Source of the DNA: Anastrepha obliqua
Lineage: Eukaryota > Arthropoda > Insecta > Diptera > Tephritidae
Assembly (NCBI RefSeq): GCF_027943255.1
Contig: NC_072893.1
Span: 9,114,001 to 9,178,000, forward strand
Length of the DNA: 64,000 bases
Direction of reading: 5' to 3'
Under the pieces are notes generated by a model. The model was not told where the DNA came from. It was given only the letters and a program-made list of their open reading frames with translations, and made no database searches. How positions within the stretch are numbered: position 1 is the first letter of the stretch; each line of letters starts with the position of its first letter. Positions 43,734 through 54,772 of this stretch are shown piece by piece. Made by a program: the position numbers and the translations under genes.

Positions 43734-44940
43734 ATGGTTTGAAAAGTTCCGAGCTTAACACATAGCTGGCACTAGTTTTATTGAATTCACCTCTTTTGTA
43801 CTAATCTTAAAACGACAGCTGATAAAATTTCATAGTATTCGAGAGTTTTTGAGCTACACTGTTCTTGATGGAGAAAAATATCGTATTTGTACACTGCTTC
43901 TTGATGGAGAAAAATATCGTTCCACCGAATCAATGGCTTGAGAAGTGGTATGGGGACTCCGTTTCATCAGAAACAACAATAAAATGATGATTTGCCGACT
44001 TTAAACTCGGTCTTAGAGACAATGAACGCCCCGATGATGCACAACGCAGTGGACGTCCAAGTAAGGCGGTAACACCAGAAAACTTCAAAAATATCCACAA
44101 AATCGTTTGGAATGATTGCAAAGTGGAATTGTGTGAGTTAGTTGACATCGTAAGAATATCAAAAGAACGAGTTGACTTTATATTGCATGAGCATTTGACT
44201 AAGAGAAAGCTCCGTTCAAAGTGGTTGCCGCTTACTGTCGACCGAAAACAAAAACGTGTTGATGATTCTGAGCAGTGTTTGGCCATGTTTAAACGTAATA
44301 AAGCGCAATTTTTGCATGGATATGCGACAATTGATAAAACGATGATCCATGACTTCACTCTAGAATCAAAACGATCGTCATCTGATGACGCTCGTCCAAA
44401 GTGCCCGAATGCACAACAATCAGCTGGAAAGGTTATGACCTCGATATTTTGGGATGTGAGTGGCGTAATATTTATCGACTATCTTGAGAAGGGAATTATC
44501 ATTAACAGTAAATGGAGCGTTTGAAGGTCGAAATTGCAAATAAACGTCCCCATATGGCAAAGAGAAAAAAATTTGTTTCACCATTAGACAACACACCGGG
44601 TTACAAGTCAATCAAAACAATGGCAAAACTACATTAATTTAACTTCGAATTGCTCCCACATCCACCGTATTGGCCACATTTGGCTCCCAGTGACTACTGG
44701 CTCTTCAGAGACCTAAAAAAATGCTCGACGGTAAGAAATTTTGCTCGAAGAAGGAGGTTATCGCTGAAACTGAAGCCCATTTCGTAGCAAAAAATAAATC
44801 GTTCTACAAAAGCTGTATTGAAATGTTAGAGTGGCGCTAGAATGATTGCTTTGATCTTGATGGAAATTACGTTGATAAACAAAGCTAATTTGAACTAAAA
44901 ACGTGTTTTCTTTGTTAGGCCCGTGACTTTTCCTCCCATG
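43734..44940 (+). mobile_element. Degenerate irritans/Himar-like mariner with TIR remnants
   Basis: The left end GAAAAGTTCCGAGCTTAACA (43,741-43,760) and the inverse of TGTTAGGCCCGTGACTTTTC (44,913-44,932) pair with few mismatches as inverted ends. Between them lies a frameshifted transposase of the Himar type. Confidence 0.75.
43930..44885 (+). pseudogene. irritans/Himar-like mariner transposase, broken
   Basis: QWLEKWYGDS starts the HTH region. A stop at about 43,986 is followed by DDAQRSGRPSKAVTPENF and NIHKIVWNDCKVELCELVDI. The open frame then runs through LRSKWLPLTVDRKQKRVDDS, YATIDKTMIHDFTLES (first Asp kept, next Glu changed to Lys), KVMTSIFWDVSGVIFIDYLE and GIIINSKWSV, with a stop at 44,521. 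Downstream pieces (KKMLDGKKFCSKKEVIAETE, DLDGNYVD) are in other frames, and the second-Asp block is eroded. Not functional. Confidence 0.88.
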
Positions 44941-44984
44941 TGTTACATCCACTTATTTTAAATGTTAGTTAAAGGGTGAATCTG

Positions 44985-45405
44985 GGTACCTGGTCATAGT
45001 GACATTGCTGGAAACTGTGAAGCCGACGAGTTGGCCAGACTATTAAGGGCGCGAAATTCTTCTTGCCACGTTTGATTCGGAGGTGTTCGAGGGAAGTTCT
45101 GAGGATGGCAAAATCTCAGCTCTCAAATTTTGTGGGCATCCTCACGGGGCACTATCAGCGGGGCATACATGCCGTGAGACTCGGAACTACTTCGACTTAC
45201 ATTTTTGCGTCAGCTATATGGGGGATGAGGTGGAATTATCTCAGCACCTGCGCCTTAGCTGCTACGCTCTCTAAGATTTAAGCATCTTGGTTCTTACTAC
45301 TTTTCTGCGCCTGCTGACATAGCAGGTCTTGATATCAAAAATCTGATGAACTTCATCAGCAGCATTAAACGGCTAACACAGTTGCAAATTAGACACCGTT
45401 CATAG
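44985..45405 (+). pseudogene. LOA-type LINE C-terminal fragment
   Basis: WVPGHSDIAGNCEADELARL (end of RNase H), then frameshifted ILTGHYQRGIHAVRLGTTS and a broken finger region, ending NLMNFISSIKRLTQ. It is the same subfamily as 11.2-12.4 kb (NLMNFISSIKRLTQPQ) in opposite orientation. Confidence 0.8.
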
Positions 45406-45724
45406 TCCACAAATACTCAAACCCCTGCCCTACGAAGATATTCCCAGTGCATACAAGCGTTCAGGGTTATCGAAGATTTGCTTTCTACGGGTGGAGCATT
45501 TCGGACAGGTTTGGCGGATGTGGTGGATGTGGTGGAAAGTGATTGCTGTTTTAGAGTAACAAGGGGCGGTTTTGGGTTTTGCCTCCTTACCTGAGTCACT
45601 AAATTTTCATGATATCTTATCTGGTCCTGTGCTTTTGAGTAATTAATTTGTTTTTTCGAGTCATTGGTTTAGTTCCATTCTGTGTGATATCTTTCGTTGA
45701 AGTGTTTGTTATTAGCGCAATGTA

Positions 45725-47041
45725 CAGGGTAGGCCATTTAAAGCGGGCCCATCTGGCAACCCTATAACTTTTGACAGGAACGTCAGATCGACTAATGACA
45801 TAGCGCGTTGGAAGCGTCAGTCCAAGACAATTTTTACCATGGAGCAGTACACTCCAAAAGAACGCGCTGAAATAATTCAGCTTTACATCCAAAATAACTT
45901 CTCAATTGTGAAAACTCAACGTGCGTTTAAAAAAAAAAATAAAGTTAAAAGTGCGCCATCCAAAAGCACTTTACAGCGTTTATACGCAAAATTTATTAAC
46001 CACGGTAGTCTCAGCAATACCAGCCACGCATCCAGACAACGTACACGACGTTCTGCTGAAAATATCGAGGCTGTACGAGCCAGTGTTGAGGAGGCTCCGC
46101 GAACATCGAGTTATCGTCGTTCTCAGGAATTAGGCATCGCCAGGACAACACTCAGGCGCATAATTCGCATCGATTTGAAAATGTTTCCGTACAAAATTCA
46201 AATGGCACAAAAATTAAACCCGGCTGATTACCCGAAACGGCTTGATTATGCCAAATGGGCCGTCGAAACCGTTCGAAATGAACCCGACTTTTGGCAAAAA
46301 ATCATCATGTCAGACGAGGCTCATTTTCAGTTGAATGGAGGCGTAAACAAGCAAAATTGTCGCTTCTACGCTGCCGAAAATCCTCAATTAGTTGAAGAAC
46401 AGCCTCTCTTCGATCAAAAAGTGACTGTGTGGTGCGGTGTTTGTGCGGGAATGGCCATCGGACCGTTCTTTTTCGAAAATGAAAATGGAGCCTCTGTCAC
46501 CATCAATGGAGAGCGTTATCGTGCCATGATACGCGATTTTGTTATGCCAATCACCGAAGAAAATGACATGGAAGGCTACTGGTTCCAACAGGACGGGGCT
46601 ACATGCCACACTTCACGCGCTACAATCGATTTTTTGAAGCCACTGTTCCCTGGAAGGTTGATTTCGAAAAATGGTGATTTTCCGTGGCCACCGAGATCAC
46701 CAGATTTGACGCCACCGGACTTTTATTTGTGGGGTTATCTGAAATCCAAGGTATACATCAACAAGCCAAGGACTCTAACTCAACTTAAAAACAATATCCG
46801 ACGCGAAATCGCCGCCATACCGGCCGAAATATTGGCCAAAACGATGGAAAACGCCGAAAAAAGGACACATTTGGCCATCAAGGCCAGAGGCAAACATTTG
46901 AAGGATATCATTTTCAAAAACTAGCTGGAACAAATCTCCTTGAATCAAAATAAATGATTTTTCATATCAACACAAAAAAAAATGTTTTTTTCAATGTTTT
47001 TTTTCAGAAACAAATGGGCCCGCTTTAAATGGCCTACCCTG
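45725..47041 (+). mobile_element. Complete DD41D (rosa-type) mariner, 1,317 bp
   Basis: TIRs CAGGGTAGGCCATTTAAAGC (45,725 onward) and the exact complement at the right end (to 47,041), matching over about 28 bp, with TA at 45,723-45,724 and 47,042-47,043. The internal ORF is intact. By length, ends and ORF it is a complete, probably recent insertion. Confidence 0.95.
45839..46924 (+). CDS. DD41D mariner transposase, intact, 361 aa
   Basis: The start ATG at 45,839 (MEQYTPKERAEIIQLYIQNN) has ACC before it. Residues 1-120 form the paired HTH (KSTLQRLYAKF, SYRRSQELGIARTTLRRII). A WQKIIMSDEAHFQLNGGVN block holds the first Asp, YWFQQDGATCHTSRAT the second and PRSPDLTPPDFYLWGYLKS the third. I count 41 residues between the second and third, hence DD41D, a group first described from tephritid flies. 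The C-terminus IKARGKHLKDIIF is typical. No stop or shift occurs, and all three Asp are present. It would catalyse cut-and-paste into TA. Short relatives lie at 16.3 kb and, from another subfamily, 52.5 kb. Confidence 0.96.
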   Translation: MEQYTPKERAEIIQLYIQNNFSIVKTQRAFKKKNKVKSAPSKSTLQRLYAKFINHGSLSNTSHASRQRTRRSAENIEAVRASVEEAPRTSSYRRSQELGIARTTLRRIIRIDLKMFPYKIQMAQKLNPADYPKRLDYAKWAVETVRNEPDFWQKIIMSDEAHFQLNGGVNKQNCRFYAAENPQLVEEQPLFDQKVTVWCGVCAGMAIGPFFFENENGASVTINGERYRAMIRDFVMPITEENDMEGYWFQQDGATCHTSRATIDFLKPLFPGRLISKNGDFPWPPRSPDLTPPDFYLWGYLKSKVYINKPRTLTQLKNNIRREIAAIPAEILAKTMENAEKRTHLAIKARGKHLKDIIFKN

Positions 47042-47089
47042 TACTTAGCGCAAGGTAAGTTTGCAATTAAACGTTTGAGATTAAAATAG

Positions 47090-48370
47090 TTGAAGTGCCA
47101 ATCTGGCACTCCTCAAGTAGCACTAAAGCGCCGTTTTCATACCATTATAAGACCTCCTACAGGCAGATATCTACAGCCAGCCAGAGCTGTTGATATAATG
47201 GAGAAGATTGATGGGATTTAGGTTGGCGCACTGGCCCAGACTGTCGAAGAAAGAAGCACCCAATGACCTTACCTTAATCGTCTAGCTGCCAAACCCGGAA
47301 ATTTACAGAGATAATGCTCAATAGTCTCCTTCTCTGAAAGCTCCCCACAGCTTCTGCAATGGGGTTCAAATGGTCACCCTAGCTTTTCCGCGTGTGTGCC
47401 TATCGTCCAGTGACCGGTAAACACAGCTACGACTTTGGAAATTGAATGGCGAGGAGTCCTGAAAAGCATTTTGCTTGCCTGCAGGATCGCAAAGACTTCT
47501 GCTTGAAAAACTCTAGCAGTATTAGGCAGTTTAAAAGAGATAGATAAATTGACTGATTAAGAGAAAATCTGTGCTCTGACTCCCGATTCCATTTTGGAAC
47601 CGTCAGTGAAGACAGAGGTGCAATCTTTGGGGCAGAAAGATTGCCTTAGCACGGCCCACAAACCTCTGACCAAGGCAGCACTCGGGCAAGTTTTACATGC
47701 AGTCCTTTGTACCCTCCCCAGTTTCGTAATATTGTAGCCCTTCCGAAGAGCTTCCCACATGTATCCCAAACCAGGCATCAATACGTTAAGTTTGTCAAAA
47801 CCACTGCGTTGTACATCCACAGCACGACCTGTGCTTGAGTCCTCATTTTTTACCGAACATAGATTTGCAGGAGTAGAAGGCTATACTGACGTTCTTTACT
47901 CAATTTTCAATGTGTAGCTTCCAAAGGAGTTTGGAGTCAAGTGCTACTCCAAGATACCTAACTTCCGATTAGAGCGGGAGAACGTGGTTGTTTAATTTGA
48001 GAAGTCGCAAGGGTGGAGGTTTATATTTTCTGGTAAACAGCACCAGCTCCCTTTTGCCAGAGTTGACTCGGAGGCCGCAAGTGGAAGTCCAGCGACTGAG
48101 TACAGCCAGTGACCTTTCCAAAATCTCAGCCATGACTAAGGGAAACGGTCTCGATACCATCAGGACCAAGTCATTGGTGTATGCTACTACCTTAACCCCA
48201 CCATTATTTAAAATTTTCAGAACTTCGTCAATAGCAAGTAGCCAAAGTAGGGGCGAAAGGACATCAGCCTGCGTCAACCCCCTATGAACGAATCTAGTGA
48301 CTTTAGCCGCTCTTGCGACCGCTTTAACTTCCCTGCAGCCAAGCAGGACGTCTCCAAATACCTGATTATA
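47090..48370 (-). pseudogene. LOA-type LINE: RT, RNase H start, C-terminal finger (broken)
   Basis: Minus strand from 48,370: TQADVLSPLLWLLAIDEVLK and VKVVAYTNDLVLMV, where the catalytic YADD has become YTND. Then TCGLRVNSGKRELVLFTRKY, and after shifts LGRVQRTACKTCPSA, SVFTDGSKMESGVRAQIF, a deletion of most of the RNase H, and the finger region near 47,300-47,420. The 3' UTR at 47,090-47,210 matches 23.9-24.05 kb in inverse orientation. Dead copy. Confidence 0.82.
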
Positions 48371-49540
48371 AAATAATAAATAATAAATAAAATTATTTTG
48401 GCATAGTTTTTGATTAAGTCAATCCTCATTTTGGCGGTAAAATACAATTTAAGAGAAAATTATTTAAATTGTGCTAAAATATAAATTAAAAACTCGCTAT
48501 TTCAATTTTTGCTTGCATTCACAATACGATTTTGTATAATTAGTTACAAAAAAGTAAAAAAAAAAAAAATCACTAAATCAAATCATCTACGCCATCCATC
48601 TTGGGTCAACTCCACGCTTCGCAGGCGCTCTCAACAATTAACCTGCCTGACCGCAGCATCCAACATCTAATTGGCCAACGCTCTACACAACTCAAAGTTA
48701 TAGCAATTAAAACTTTTGTCTCTGCATTTGTACGATTTTACTACCAACGGATACGTTGCGCCGCCGCCAACTCTTGTAGCCAGACGGTGCAAAGCCCAAA
48801 AGAGTTGCTGTAGCCGCTTGTAACCAGTAAACGTTGAGGCGCCGCTTTGATGTTGTCTGTGTTACTCTTCGTTCTCTGTTATTTCGTTTCACTATCTTTT
48901 TTAGGCAACTCATTTAGCAGCTGTGCGCCACATTCAGCTACAACTGAAAACCACAATTCGAGTTAGTTCGGATATTCATAAATGTTGCAAAAAGTTTGAA
49001 CTCGAAGTGTAAAGCGAAATTCTCCATTGAAGCTCCTGTGTGAAATCTTCAACTTCATCAACTGAAATGCGCTTTTTCGCGCCAACGAAAGGGATTTAGA
49101 CATCCGCTGGAGCGAAGTAACTGTCTAATTTGTTGTTGTTGTTTGTTTTGGTGTTGGCGTGAATGTCATTATGAATGAAATGTATTTAGCGCAAGGTAAA
49201 TTGCAATTAAACGTCTGAGATTAGAAGTGAATGCAAGTGGATGCAAGAAGATTCCATTACAAAAACATGAGTCAAAACGTAAATAAAGAAATAATTATTT
49301 ATGAGCTGAAACTTAATTGGGCTTTTGATGTGTCAGAAACATCTGCGCGTAAGCGAAAATGGAAATATGATGCAACGATTTTTGTGCCATTGATGAAGAA
49401 GCAAGCTATTCAAATATTTATTATACTCAAGTATTGAAAATTTGAAAATGCTGCCTTGCAGTGTGTGGCAGAAAAAAGGAACCGCGATTATTCATGAACT
49501 ATAAAAGATATATATTTCAAATTTTGTTTTTTATATGAAA
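48371..49540. other. Unique-looking spacer; no gene
   Basis: AT-rich to 48,580, then a GC-richer stretch with CAACTC/GTTGCTGT words (48,600-49,150) resembling fly intergenic or 5' untranslated DNA. No coding frame is supported. Confidence 0.45.
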
Positions 49541-49544
49541 GTAT

Positions 49545-50225
49545 GTACAAAGCTACGAGTCGCAATTACTCAATAAGCCGTGTAGTTTTCATCCTTGTCG
49601 AGTACAGCCTGGCATATTCTTCATGCTTTGAACCAGCTTTTCAGCGTAGCTCGTCGACAAACAGATCTAGATTTTGCGAACTTTACGCACGAAATACTTT
49701 AAATCATGGACTGGCCTTCCGGCAAGATGCGTTTTCATAGTTCCCTACTCAATTTCAATGGGGTTGGCGTCTGGGGATTGGGAAGGCCAGTCCAATACTG
49801 TTACCCATTTTCGTGTTTTGTTGTTTATCAATGTGTTTTTCTGAGAGCATTGGTTTTGACGATGTGGGCGGTAGGATATGTTCGCCTCCTTCAGTTGTTG
49901 TTCGATGGTGTTTAATACTCACATCTATTCCATTTTAACAAGAACTGATCATGCTTGGCGTAATCACAAAGAAGGATCCCACTTAAAAAGTTGGACGATC
50001 GCTTTATCCTCCTTTTTTGTCGTCATTCGTTTCAAGCCGCGCTCGGAAAAGTCATCAACATGGTGCACCTTATACACCAAGATAATTTCGGCCCTTTCGT
50101 ATGCGTGCATAAAAATATTGCCTGAAAACGCTTCGCGCACTTCTCACTCATTTTTGTTTGGTTGCCTTTACAGGAAAGTTTCGAACGACACTAACCTGAG
50201 TTAGCACTGGCGTCGTAGCTCTTGA
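49545..50225 (-). pseudogene. Tc1-like (DD34E-type) transposase, internally deleted
   Basis: From about 50,225 on the minus strand: frameshifted HTH sequence with RGLKRMTTKKEDKAIVQLFK, DVSINTIEQQLKEANISYRP (second HTH), then a jump to KTRKWVTVLDWPSQSPDANPI.E.GTMK, the block with the last catalytic residue of Tc1 transposases, and SYAEKLVQSMKNMP near the C-terminus. The first catalytic Asp region is deleted. Confidence 0.7.
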
Positions 50226-50645
50226 GTGAGACTATTATGCAGCAAAAAGCAGAACGAAATATATCTTGAAGTTACAAGAAAAAAACCGGTTCTTTTCTTC
50301 TGACACAAACTGTACCTAGAAGCAGACAAAATTGAGGTCGAAGCAACAACGGCTTGCGCGTTTCAGTTCGGACCACGCTCGACTATATCCAGTTATGGTG
50401 GCTTAGCACAAAAAATGTCATCGAATTCGTTTGCTATTCGCACAATTCTTCTTCATCTTCAACTTTATTTAGGACTGTGTCCTGTTTTATATCAATGTTA
50501 GATAATAAAATTATACATCTACCTAGCGATCTCACCATATTTGATCTCTCTACCATGTCGGTTCCACTCTTTTCGGTGTTGTCGGCTCCACTAAGCTTCA
50601 TCTTCAATTTCGCATATGTGCCTTATTTATTCGTTGTTGTAGCAG
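50226..50645. other. Spacer; no gene
   Basis: Nothing supported. Confidence 0.5.
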
Positions 50646-50649
50646 CTGC

Positions 50650-51250
50650 CAGTGCTATGTAGTTACCGGTCAGCTTCATCTAACGGTAGACCCAGGAATC
50701 GTGCTGTTTTAACAGGTTGAGTTCAGAGGGCGAGGGGTGTTAGGTGAGTAGAGTTGATGAGGCTTGTGAAAAGGTGGTTAGAGTATCGTGTTGGGTGCCT
50801 TCACATGCTGGACATATGTTGGGTATGTCGGGGTCGATTTTGGATAGGTAGGAGTCTCGTCTGGTACAGTATCCAGAATGAAATTGGGCTAAAGTTACGT
50901 AAGTCTCGCGGTGTAGCTAAAGTTCTTCATCTGCAGTAGGTGGTGGTCGGACTCCGATGGCGGCATTCAGCAGTTGGGAGTTTAAAAAGGTGGTAAGAAT
51001 CTGCCGATGAATGTCGTTTAGTGTTTAGTGTGTTACTGTCTAATCCAGTAGCTGTTAGTGCATTTTATCGTGGAGCTCATCAGAATAGTTGAAGCGATTC
51101 CTCCTGACGTGCCTGGGAGGTGGTTCCGATTATAGCATATGTCTGGAGCGGTGATAACTTCCGTAGCACCCGAGGAGAAACTGCTTGGTGAGCATTTTAT
51201 TTTGCTTCTTGACAGGAACATTGATGCCATTTCAATTGCAGTCGGTTCTA
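50650..51250 (-). pseudogene. Jockey-clade LINE C-terminal fragment
   Basis: The minus strand reads KMLTKQFLLGCYGSYHRSRH and PPPRHVRRNRFNYSDELHDK, then AAIGVRPPPTADEEL, RSGYC-type sequence, DSYLSKIDPDIPNICPACEG (Cys-x2-Cys) and HDTLTTFSQ, and in other frames FLGLPLDEADR. This is the tail after the RT in Jockey ORF2, ending close to the element 3' end near 50,650. Frameshifts and stops are present. Confidence 0.8.
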
Positions 51251-51299
51251 CTTTACCGAAATGACTCGGGTTTTCCCCACAAAAGGCTGCTGCTTCAGT

Positions 51300-51560
51300 A
51301 AACTAGCCAAGTCTAGTGCATTATACCTGACCCTTCGATACGCTGGTGAACGAATCTCTTCTACACTGATATGGCAGGTAGACTTTGCATCTCTGCAGTG
51401 CTTATAATTCGCTACTTTGCGGAAGTGTCAGCTCGAGTTTCTACTCCGTGCGTAGTAATTGGTCTGACGCACGTTTTGTAAATTCTGATTGTCTTTGTTT
51501 TGACACCCAACGTCATGCAGGTATCCCGATATGCAAGATGCTTTTATAGCTTGTGTCTAA
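51300..51560 (-). pseudogene. LINE post-RT fragment (other family)
   Basis: The minus frame reads VKTKTIRIYKTCVRPITTHG and VETRADTSA, the motif following the RT palm in several RTE/endonuclease-RT type LINEs. The flanking sequence is eroded. Confidence 0.5.
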
Positions 51561-52450
51561 ACTTCTCTCTTAAGAGAAGACTACCTGACTATGTAGTATT
51601 GCATCATCATCATCATAGTTCCTCGAGCTCTTTTGCAGAGCTTAGGGCCGAAACAAAATTCCACTCTCCAGGTGGCGATGGAAGGACTCTCGTGTGAGAT
51701 AGTGCACATCCAAGTTTGACGTGGGCGATCTCAGCGTCGACCTCCCTGCGGATTCCATTGAAAAGCCATTTTGTTGGCAACATTTCTGCCTGCTCGACGG
51801 AGGACGATTAGTCTAACTCAATACCATTTTCGTATTTTTATTGCGGAATTAATTGGACAGCTATTAGTAAGCAGAGGAAGGTCCATATTGGAGTTTATTC
51901 TTGGTCAAAAGTTGCTGTACCTTTTATAATTCTGAGGCATTTGTTGACAAACGTTTGAAGATGTCGACTTATGTGGGCAGACACGATGCAGATCTCAGGG
52001 TCTCTGATCCATATACGAGAACGGCTTTAACGCTGGTACTGAACATTTTAAGTTTTATTTTTAGTGCGCGTAAAGATCAGAAAAAAAGATCTCCATCACT
52101 CAAAATCAAGTTTTTTTACTAAGTAAAATAGTTATTCAAAAACGAAATGGGAGGACTATTTTTGCGCCACCTTGTATATTTCATAACTTTATTCTTCTAA
52201 CTGTTTTATATAAAAATAAACAAATAGTTGAACTTTCTTCCTATGAAAAAATTCAACGAATACTTCTGCTTACATTTTGCTCTTTGAAAATTTTTTCTGA
52301 ATAAAAACCAAAAACGCCAAAAATGCGCAAGGTGATATGAAAGCTTTCACGTAGATTCAGATCCATTTTTAAATTTCGAGCAAAGTCGCGAAAATATGTA
52401 GCTTCAGAACCTAAGGGAATATTCCTAAGTGGTGAGCCTTCTTCTTCTTT
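51561..52450. other. Spacer with (CAT)n run and an orphan transposon end
   Basis: (CAT)n at 51,602-51,615. Near 52,145-52,178 the minus strand reads TATACAAGGTGGCGCAAAAA, which looks like the end of some DNA transposon, but no partner end or ORF was found. Confidence 0.35.
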
Positions 52451-52451
52451 T

Positions 52452-53160
52452 CTGATTTTCACATCGGTGGCGACGTCAATAAGCAAAATTGTCGGATTTG
52501 GGGCTCAGAAAATCCACACGTTACTCTAGAGAAGCAAATGCATCCACAACGAGTCACTGTTTGGTGCGGTTTTTGGTCTGGCGGCATCATCGGGCCATTT
52601 TTTTTTTCGAAAATGAGGGAGGAGCCGCGGTTACAGTAAATGGCGAGCGTTACTGTGACATGCTCAACGAGTTGTTTCCAAAAATTGAAGAGGATGACAT
52701 GGACGACATTTGGTTTCAACAGGACGGTGCAACTTGTCACACTGCCGAAGTTACACTCGAACTTTTGGCTACCGTTTTTGAAAACCGAATAATCAGCCGA
52801 AATTCCGATATCAATTGGCCGCCTTGGCGCTGTGATTTAAGCACGTTGGACTATTTTTTGTGGGGAGCCGTTAAGGACAAATGCTATGCGAACCATCCAG
52901 AGACGAGTGATGCTTTAAAACACGAAATCGAAGTTGCCATTTATGAAATTGGAGCCCAAACAATCGAAAATGTGCTTAAAAATTGGGTTGATCGAATGGC
53001 CTACTGTAAAGCCAGTCGTGGCAGTCATTTGAACGATATCATTTTTCATTCATAAATGACAGTGTTCAATCTTCAAAATAAAAAAAACGTTTGAAAAAAT
53101 ATTGGTTCGTTTTTTTTTATAGCCGATTCAAAAAACAAATTTTACATGGCCCACCCTATA
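52452..53160 (+). pseudogene. DD41D-type mariner, 5'-truncated and frameshifted
   Basis: FHIGGDVNKQNCRIWGSENP starts just after the first catalytic Asp, which is lost. A frameshift at a T-run near 52,597 precedes ENEGGAAVTVNGERY, IWFQQDGATCHTAEV (second Asp), WPPWRCDLSTLDYFLWGAVK (third Asp, with 41 residues between) and the end ASRGSHLNDIIFHS. The right end TGGCCCACCCTATA (to about 53,160) resembles a TIR. It is a different subfamily from the intact copy at 45.8 kb. Confidence 0.85.
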
Positions 53161-54405
53161 TTTGTTTTGTATATACTCAAACTCAGCGCCATCTACTCCG
53201 TCATATTGAAATATGTTTTTGTATTCATAATTTTGAAACAAAGTTAAGGCGAATCTATTAAAGGTTGTATCGGTAAATCAGCTGATTTCTTTTTGTTTCG
53301 CCGTGTCCATGTGACTGTCAGCACAGAATGAAAGAAGGCGAATTCATTCTTCGATACCTACTTTACCAATACTTTCCCAAGACAATCAAATGCACAAAAC
53401 ATTGTTGTTGGTCTAGTGCCAGCCAGCACCTTTAATGAAATGCGACTTGAACAAATTTGAGCATAAATAATACTTTTTAAATATCTACATCCAGCGCAAT
53501 CTAGCGTACCCGCATTTAGGAAAAGTATTCATCTGCGCTATTCTAAGAAATTTTCGCAGTACATATGAAAAAAATGCGAGTTTTCAAATATCTTCGCGTC
53601 AGCTTCACCGCATAGAAAAAACAAATTAATATATTTTACACTTCCCTTTCTGTGTGGGTGGAATGGCTCCGGAATATATGGCCACTAGCGAAAGTTTCCC
53701 TGCAACCAAAAGTGTCAAAAGATTGCATTCTCTCTGTGGATATAGTTGGTGTATTTGCAGTTGCTGTACAGCTTGCAGTCTTGGCATTAAGCTGATTAAT
53801 GCAATCACAAATATTTATTTTGCTCTTAAGCATAATACGCCCGTCAGTCATTCAGGCAACCGTCATCATCGTGGACATAGCGAATTCTGCAATTTCCATA
53901 ATGATTTGTATGCGTAGTGTGCTTACAGGCGCTGTTGCTAAGTGGGCCAACAATAAGGGCACAAAGAAGAGGTGGCGGCTCCATCCGCAGGTCGCTGCTC
54001 GCAAATGTCGCTTGCGGCCATAATGTATTCGTATATGACGAAAATATTAAATTATGTATTTAGTACGTACAGTTGGGCTTGCCGTACGACTGCTGGATGA
54101 TGCTTAAACGCAATTGTCGAGTGCTTGGCAAAGTAATTTAATATAATGTGGATTTCAGTATTTACAAATAAATGCACTTATTGAAAAATGCTTACGGAAA
54201 GTATAATTGATTCTTTGTTGCAATTAAAAGTGCTTTTTGTTATTTTCTTTTATTTATTGATGTCAATAACTTAGTAATGTACTGAAAGTAAAATATCTAA
54301 AGAGAATTTTCCACACATTCCATTCAATTTCCTTCGTTATAATAATCTTCCTAATTATTGATGCGATTGGGGTATGAAAACAAATTCACTGCTTCTCCAA
54401 AGCGG
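53161..54405. other. Unique-looking spacer; no gene
   Basis: Overlapping short frames at 53,620-54,020 on both strands have no similarity that I recognise, and their composition does not separate a coding strand. No other feature. Confidence 0.45.
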
Positions 54406-54409
54406 TCGA

Positions 54410-54772
54410 TCGGCAACTTTTGCTTCGTAGTTAAGTATTCCCAAGTCCTTGAGATCGTTTTCTATCACCTATATCCATCGGTTTTTCGGTCTGCCCTTGG
54501 CCTACAAGCCTATTAGCTTTCCTGTCATGGCTCTCTTTGTGGCACAGTCAGCAGGCTTGCGGGTAACCGGACCTAGTCATCTTTAATAAAACGCACGGTT
54601 GTCTCGTTCTGAATGAGATCGTTTAGTTCGGAGTTGTACCGGATTCTCTAGGTATCATCATCCATTCTTATTGGACCAGAAAGCTTTCTTAAAATTTTTC
54701 TTTCCATGCTGGCAATCAGCGCACAGTCAGCAACTTTAAGAGCCCATACCTCACATCCATACGTTAGGGCGG
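54410..54772 (-). pseudogene. RTE-like LINE (family B), 3' part, beyond Mutator-like insertion
   Basis: The minus strand reads LTYGCEVWALKVADCALIAS, MERKILRKLSGPIRMDDDT, YNSELNDLIQNETTVRFIKD and later RKTDGY.. pieces with stops. It continues directly from 57,377-57,650, where the reading ends KLTMYKALSD. The two halves together restore the reading order of one LINE, which proves the element between them is an insertion. Confidence 0.8.

Noticed and set aside
52140..52180. Left TIR of the DD41D fragment
   Set aside because: TACAAGGTGGCGCAAAA does not match that fragment's right end (TGGCCCACCCTATA), so it belongs to another, unidentified element.
52253..52486. 77-aa minus ORF
   Set aside because: It overlaps the start of the DD41D fragment on the plus strand and has no recognisable similarity.
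53620..54023. Host gene at 53.6-54.0 kb
   Set aside because: Open frames occur on both strands without coding bias or recognisable motifs; conservation data would be needed.
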